Below are positions 5,565 to 8,336 of a DNA stretch of 8,336 bases, one piece after another; position 1 is the first letter of the stretch; every line of letters begins with the position of its first letter. A model generated the notes under the pieces. It was not told the DNA's origin. It saw only the letters and a program-made list of their open reading frames with translations, and did no database searches. A program made the translations under genes and the position numbers. The DNA is taken from contig CANBTO010000206.1 of NCBI GenBank assembly GCA_947372405.1, positions 1 to 8,336 on the forward strand, given 5' to 3'. This DNA comes from Verrucomicrobiaceae bacterium (lineage in GTDB: Bacteria > Verrucomicrobiota > Verrucomicrobiae > Verrucomicrobiales > Akkermansiaceae).

Positions 5565-6557
5565 TCACTCGTCCTTGAACCCCTCGGCGCGGCGCTCGTC
5601 GATGCAGCGGGTAAGCCACTGGATGAGTTTTTCCGCTTCCTCGGATTCGTTGCGCAGGGAACTGAGCTCGGACCAATCGAGGTGTGGGCGGGACCTGGGC
5701 GCGGCGATGCGGTTGATGTCGAGCTTGGCCATGATTGCCTCGGTTTCCCGGGGATGGGCGTTGAGAATGTTCGCGGGGCGTGGCAATTCGTCGAGCGCGT
5801 CCGGCGTGAGGCCGAAGGAGGTGACACCCACGCCGAAGGCCGCGCTGAGGCGGCGGAGGCTATCGGCCAGCGCCTCGTCCTCGATCGGCGCGGCGTAGAT
5901 CAGTTCACCGCCCTGCGCCCACATCGAGACGGCGAGCGTCTGATGGAAATCCTCGCGGTAGGTTTGCAGGGACGGCTGGATGCGCAGGCGTGCCGCGTGA
6001 AGGCGGAAAGGGGCGATGCCGAGGCGTTGCTTGAACGCGAGCATCGTTTCATCGAGGGACATCTCCTCATCGGGTGAGCCGCCGGTTTCCCAGTCCACCA
6101 GCACGAGCTCGGGATACTTCCAGAGATTGCTGATCGGCGAGTCCTTGCCGAAAGCCTGGCGGAAGGCAAAGGGGAAACGACCGTTGATTTCGAAATAGCG
6201 GGTGACCACGGCGCGGAACTTGCGGATCCGCAACATCGTGTTGTCCATGATGTCCTGATCGACGGTGGTCAGGTCATCCAGACGGCCCTGGGTGAGGGCC
6301 AGCAGCTCCTGCGCGCCTGACAGGGCCGGCAGGGGCGCGCTGCGGCGATAGTAGCCCTGGCCTTTCTCAACCTTCGCGATGGGCGAGGCCGGATCGCACG
6401 ACATGATGGAGAAATGATAACGCAGCGATGCGTCCGAATAGTTTCCCGTGAGTTGCAGACGCGTGAGACGGATCAACTCCGTGCCCTTGATCGCGTCTGC
6501 GGGGTTGCCAGGAAGCAAGGCGGGGAGAATGTCGGATAACTGCTTGCGAAGGCTCAT
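5565..6557 (-). CDS. Winged-helix-like protein with degenerate COG2958/HrgA-like C-terminal region
   Basis: The 330-residue soluble protein has two parts. Residues 1-72 (MSLRKQLSDILPALLPG, then ELIRLTRLQL, SLRYHFSIMS, VEKGQGYYRR) look like a winged-helix DNA-binding fold ending in the beta wing. Residues 110-265 follow the layout of COG2958-type proteins, which include the restriction-associated HrgA of Helicobacter: NLWKYPELVLVDW (144-156), REDFHQTLAVSMWA (201-214), IYAAPIEDE (220-228) and LRRLSAAFGVGVTSFGL (234-250). Relatives as I recall them have WLHPDLVGV and a catalytic E-x-K just before the NSSWA-like helix. Here those positions read WKYPELVLV and ARLRIQ, so nuclease activity seems lost. 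The last 60 residues are charged and helical. ATG 6555-6557 is chosen over an upstream TTG (6621-6623) because its MSLRKQL start fits the fold. No methyltransferase or other restriction gene is adjacent. The family assignment is tentative. Confidence 0.75.
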   Translation of the reverse strand: MSLRKQLSDILPALLPGNPADAIKGTELIRLTRLQLTGNYSDASLRYHFSIMSCDPASPIAKVEKGQGYYRRSAPLPALSGAQELLALTQGRLDDLTTVDQDIMDNTMLRIRKFRAVVTRYFEINGRFPFAFRQAFGKDSPISNLWKYPELVLVDWETGGSPDEEMSLDETMLAFKQRLGIAPFRLHAARLRIQPSLQTYREDFHQTLAVSMWAQGGELIYAAPIEDEALADSLRRLSAAFGVGVTSFGLTPDALDELPRPANILNAHPRETEAIMAKLDINRIAAPRSRPHLDWSELSSLRNESEEAEKLIQWLTRCIDERRAEGFKDE

Positions 6558-6630
6558 GTGATCGAAAACGGCGGCTGCGTTGTGATCATCCAATTCACCC
6601 GGCAGCGGATCATCAAGCCCCAAAAGGCAT

Positions 6631-6722
6631 GGATTTAAAAAAACCGCCTTATAAAGTTAAGGTTTTTTGAAGGAAACAGCCGCCAAGCTTGTCCAAAGCC
6701 GGTATTTCCTCATTCTAGCGAC
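6631..6722. promoter_or_regulatory. AT-rich divergent promoter region with an A/T-stem inverted repeat
   Basis: The spacer between the two divergent genes holds the most AT-rich patch of the window. AAAAAA, a CCG bulge and CCTTA are mirrored by TAAGG and TTTTTT around the loop TAAAGT (about 6638-6668), so it can fold on either strand and resembles a small bidirectional terminator or operator. For the minus-strand gene TATAAG (plus-strand 6648-6653 on the opposite strand) is a plausible -10. For the plus-strand gene TTGTCC (about 6689) and ATTCTA, 17 bases apart, form only a weak match and would give an almost leaderless transcript. No Shine-Dalgarno precedes ATG 6723. Confidence 0.35.
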
Positions 6723-7466
6723 ATGAATTTCAAACCAGTCATCATCGCTGCGGCGCTCGTTAGTTCCTGCCACGCCCAAGCCCCGGATGCCAACACTCAG
6801 GCTCCCGACGCCAATGCCATCCTCCAGGGCGCCCGCATCGCCGCCACACTCACCCAGCTCGACAAAAGCGAGCCCCTCAAAGGCAACTTGTCCAAGGATG
6901 GAAAAAAGACGCCCATCGCCCTCTTTCTCGACGGCAAGAACATCCAGTTCCAGTTCAACGAAAACAACACGTGGCGCGTCTTTCACATGCGTCTAGCAGA
7001 CGAGAAATACGATCTGTTTGAATTCAACAATGACAAGAAGCAGGACTTCCCCAGCGACAAGCTCACCCAAGCCATCGCGGGCACCGACCTCACCTACGAG
7101 GATCTCGCCCTGCGCTTCTTCTATTGGCCGAATCCGAAACTCGAAGCCCGCGAGGACATCAGCGGGCGTCCATGCTACAAACTCCGCATCGACAAACCGA
7201 AGGGCAGCCCCGGCCGCTATGACGTCGTCTATGTCTGGGTGGACATCCAGTTCGGCGCCTTCATGCAGATCCGTGGGCACAACAAGAGCGGCGGACTCGT
7301 GAAGGAATTCCAGGTCCAGGATGTCATGAAAGTGTCCGAAAAAGTCTGGACCCTGCGCAAAATGCAGGTCTCCACCTGCGATCCGGACAATGGCGGCCGC
7401 CGCGTCTCCATCACCAGCGTCACCTTCGACGATCCGAAGAAACTCGCCCCCCACGGCCTGCACTGA
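6723..7466 (+). CDS. Exported LolA-like outer-membrane lipoprotein-sorting family protein
   Basis: The 247-residue protein has an N-terminal signal (MNFKPVIIAAALVSSCHAQA). VSSC could act as a loose lipobox (Cys16), or signal peptidase I could cut after HAQA (about residue 20). A short duplication, QAPDANTQAPDANA, follows. The mature part matches the LolA-like fold (COG2834 / LolA_like) used for proteins that carry or bind lipid moieties in the periplasm: FLDGKNIQFQF, TDLTYEDLALRFFYWP (residues 121-136), the SGRPCYKLRIDKPKG strand, YDVVYVWVDIQFGAFMQI (163-180) and LVKEFQVQDV. The same motifs occur in many uncharacterised exported proteins of this family, and the true LolA chaperone is only one branch, so lipoprotein transport is not proven. 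It has no LolB or LolCDE genes near it. The next gene, tatD, follows 64 bases downstream on the same strand and may be co-transcribed. Confidence 0.85.
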   Translation: MNFKPVIIAAALVSSCHAQAPDANTQAPDANAILQGARIAATLTQLDKSEPLKGNLSKDGKKTPIALFLDGKNIQFQFNENNTWRVFHMRLADEKYDLFEFNNDKKQDFPSDKLTQAIAGTDLTYEDLALRFFYWPNPKLEAREDISGRPCYKLRIDKPKGSPGRYDVVYVWVDIQFGAFMQIRGHNKSGGLVKEFQVQDVMKVSEKVWTLRKMQVSTCDPDNGGRRVSITSVTFDDPKKLAPHGLH

Positions 7467-7530
7467 TCCATGTGTGGCGGCGCGTCTGTGACCGTCGCTG
7501 TCATTTTCGTTAGATCCGCGCCCGCATTCC

Positions 7531-8310
7531 ATGTGGACCGATTCCCACAACCACCTTCAGGACCCTCGCCTGAGTGATCCCGCGCCGGTCATCGCCGCCA
7601 TGCGCGAGGCGGGTGTCGGGCGCTGTGTCGTCAACGCCACCCGCGAGGGCGACTGGCCGGCTGTTGAAAAACTCGCGCTCGCTTACCCGGACTTCGTCGT
7701 TCCCGCATTCGGCATCCACCCGTGGCACACCCACACCGCCGAATCAGGCTGGCAACAACGGCTCGCAGACATGTTAGAAAAACACCCGCGGTCATCCGTC
7801 GGCGAGTGCGGACTGGACCAGTGGGTTTCATTACCGCCCATCGAAATACAGCTTCCGGTGTTCGTCGACCAGCTCCGCCTCGCCCGCGAAACCGACCGCC
7901 CGCTCACCATCCACTGCCTCAAGGCCTGGGGGCCTTTGTTCGATGCCTTCGCCGCTGCGCCGCCCCCGTCACGCTTCCTCATGCACTCGTTCGGCGGCTC
8001 CATCGAAACCGCACGCCGCCTGATCCCGCAGGGTGCCTACTTCTCGTTCTCCGGCCATTTCCTGCACGAACGCAAACGCGCCGTGCTCGATGTCTTCCGC
8101 CAACTCCCGCACGACCGCATCCTGCTGGAAACCGACGCCCCGGACATGATCCCGCCCGCCGCACAAACCAGACATCCCATGCCGCATAATCTCAACCACC
8201 CGGCCAACTTGCCCGCCATCGGCCGCGCTCTCGCCAATGCAATCGGCATCACTCCGGAAAACCTCGCGGAACTCACGGCCAACAACGCAGCGCGCTGCTG
8301 CGGGTTTTGA
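7531..8310 (+). CDS. tatD: TatD-family metal-dependent hydrolase (putative DNase)
   Basis: TatD proteins are amidohydrolase-fold enzymes with two metal ions; several characterised members are 3'-5' exonucleases acting in DNA repair or turnover. The 259-residue length is normal. The metal-binding set is complete: DSHNHL (H6, H8), GECGLD (E92), TIHC (H128), MHSF (H152) and LLETDAP (D202). GIHPWH (61-66) and the final NNAARCCGF tail are also typical. The protein has no signal peptide and should be cytoplasmic. Compared with the classic form, the usual first-strand HLxD and PxxxH elements are slightly altered (HLQD, HSFGGSIE), closer to the subgroup found outside enterobacteria. It starts at ATG 7531 without a Shine-Dalgarno, 18 bases after a GTTAG pentamer. 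In-vivo substrate is not predictable from sequence. Confidence 0.93.
   Translation: MWTDSHNHLQDPRLSDPAPVIAAMREAGVGRCVVNATREGDWPAVEKLALAYPDFVVPAFGIHPWHTHTAESGWQQRLADMLEKHPRSSVGECGLDQWVSLPPIEIQLPVFVDQLRLARETDRPLTIHCLKAWGPLFDAFAAAPPPSRFLMHSFGGSIETARRLIPQGAYFSFSGHFLHERKRAVLDVFRQLPHDRILLETDAPDMIPPAAQTRHPMPHNLNHPANLPAIGRALANAIGITPENLAELTANNAARCCGF
8286..8308 (+). terminator. Possible weak terminator overlapping the end of tatD
   Basis: CGCAGC (8286-8291) pairs with GCTGCG (8297-8302) around GCGCT, all within the last codons of tatD, followed by GGTTTTGAT. The stem is short but fully GC-rich. The T-run is only four bases and begins two bases after the stem, so termination strength is doubtful. Confidence 0.3.
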
Positions 8311-8336
8311 TAGGCGCAGCTATCTCGGGCTTGATT

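Noticed and set aside
6558..6623. TTG-initiated extension of the winged-helix-like protein
   Set aside because: The added residues are acidic and featureless, and the ATG at 6557 begins a well-formed first helix.
7467..7530. Terminator between the LolA-like gene and tatD
   Set aside because: Only very short stems can be drawn before the TCATTTTCG stretch, too weak to call.
1..8336. CRISPR array, tRNA, rRNA, transposon, prophage or toxin-antitoxin module
   Set aside because: No regularly spaced direct repeats, tRNA-like cloverleaf, transposase or integrase motif, or small paired genes were seen on either strand.

Overview
The window looks like an ordinary stretch of a moderately GC-rich (about 60% by eye), Gram-negative bacterial chromosome with short spacers. 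The best guess is a member of the Verrucomicrobiota. That rests on the mix of gene types (a WA..DP helical-repeat protein, a LolA-like secreted protein, an HECAH/CxxC membrane protein) and on the near absence of Shine-Dalgarno sequences; no marker gene here proves it. MlaE and NagZ imply an outer membrane and peptidoglycan recycling.

Layout: (1) 1-433 (+) is the 3' end of an ankyrin-repeat protein cut by the window edge. (2) 456-3960 (-) holds four genes. In transcription order they are a small secreted protein of unknown function (3472-3960) followed by a strong hairpin terminator (3417-3452), an exported or membrane-anchored helical-repeat protein (2254-3384), an MlaE-type lipid-transport permease (1388-2194), and a multi-pass membrane protein with an HECAH motif and two CxxC pairs (456-1304). 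(3) 4071-5141 (-) is nagZ, a family 3 beta-N-acetylhexosaminidase. (4) 5258-5539 (+) is a small protein that resembles the DUF2103 family, divergent from nagZ across a spacer with an imperfect palindrome. (5) 5565-6557 (-) is a protein with a winged-helix-like N-terminus and a C-terminus that resembles COG2958/HrgA, whose putative nuclease residues look degenerate. (6) After an AT-rich divergent spacer, 6723-7466 (+) encodes a LolA-like outer-membrane lipoprotein-sorting family protein and 7531-8310 (+) a TatD-family metal-dependent hydrolase.

The genes do not form one pathway. Envelope biology is the common theme (MlaE, NagZ, the LolA-like protein, two or three exported proteins of unknown function). 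No CRISPR array, tRNA, rRNA, insertion sequence or phage gene was seen, and no spacer reaches 300 bases. I found no convincing multi-gene novel system. The best leads are single uncharacterised proteins: the HECAH/CxxC membrane protein, the WA..DP repeat solenoid, the degenerate COG2958-like protein and the orphan secreted protein.
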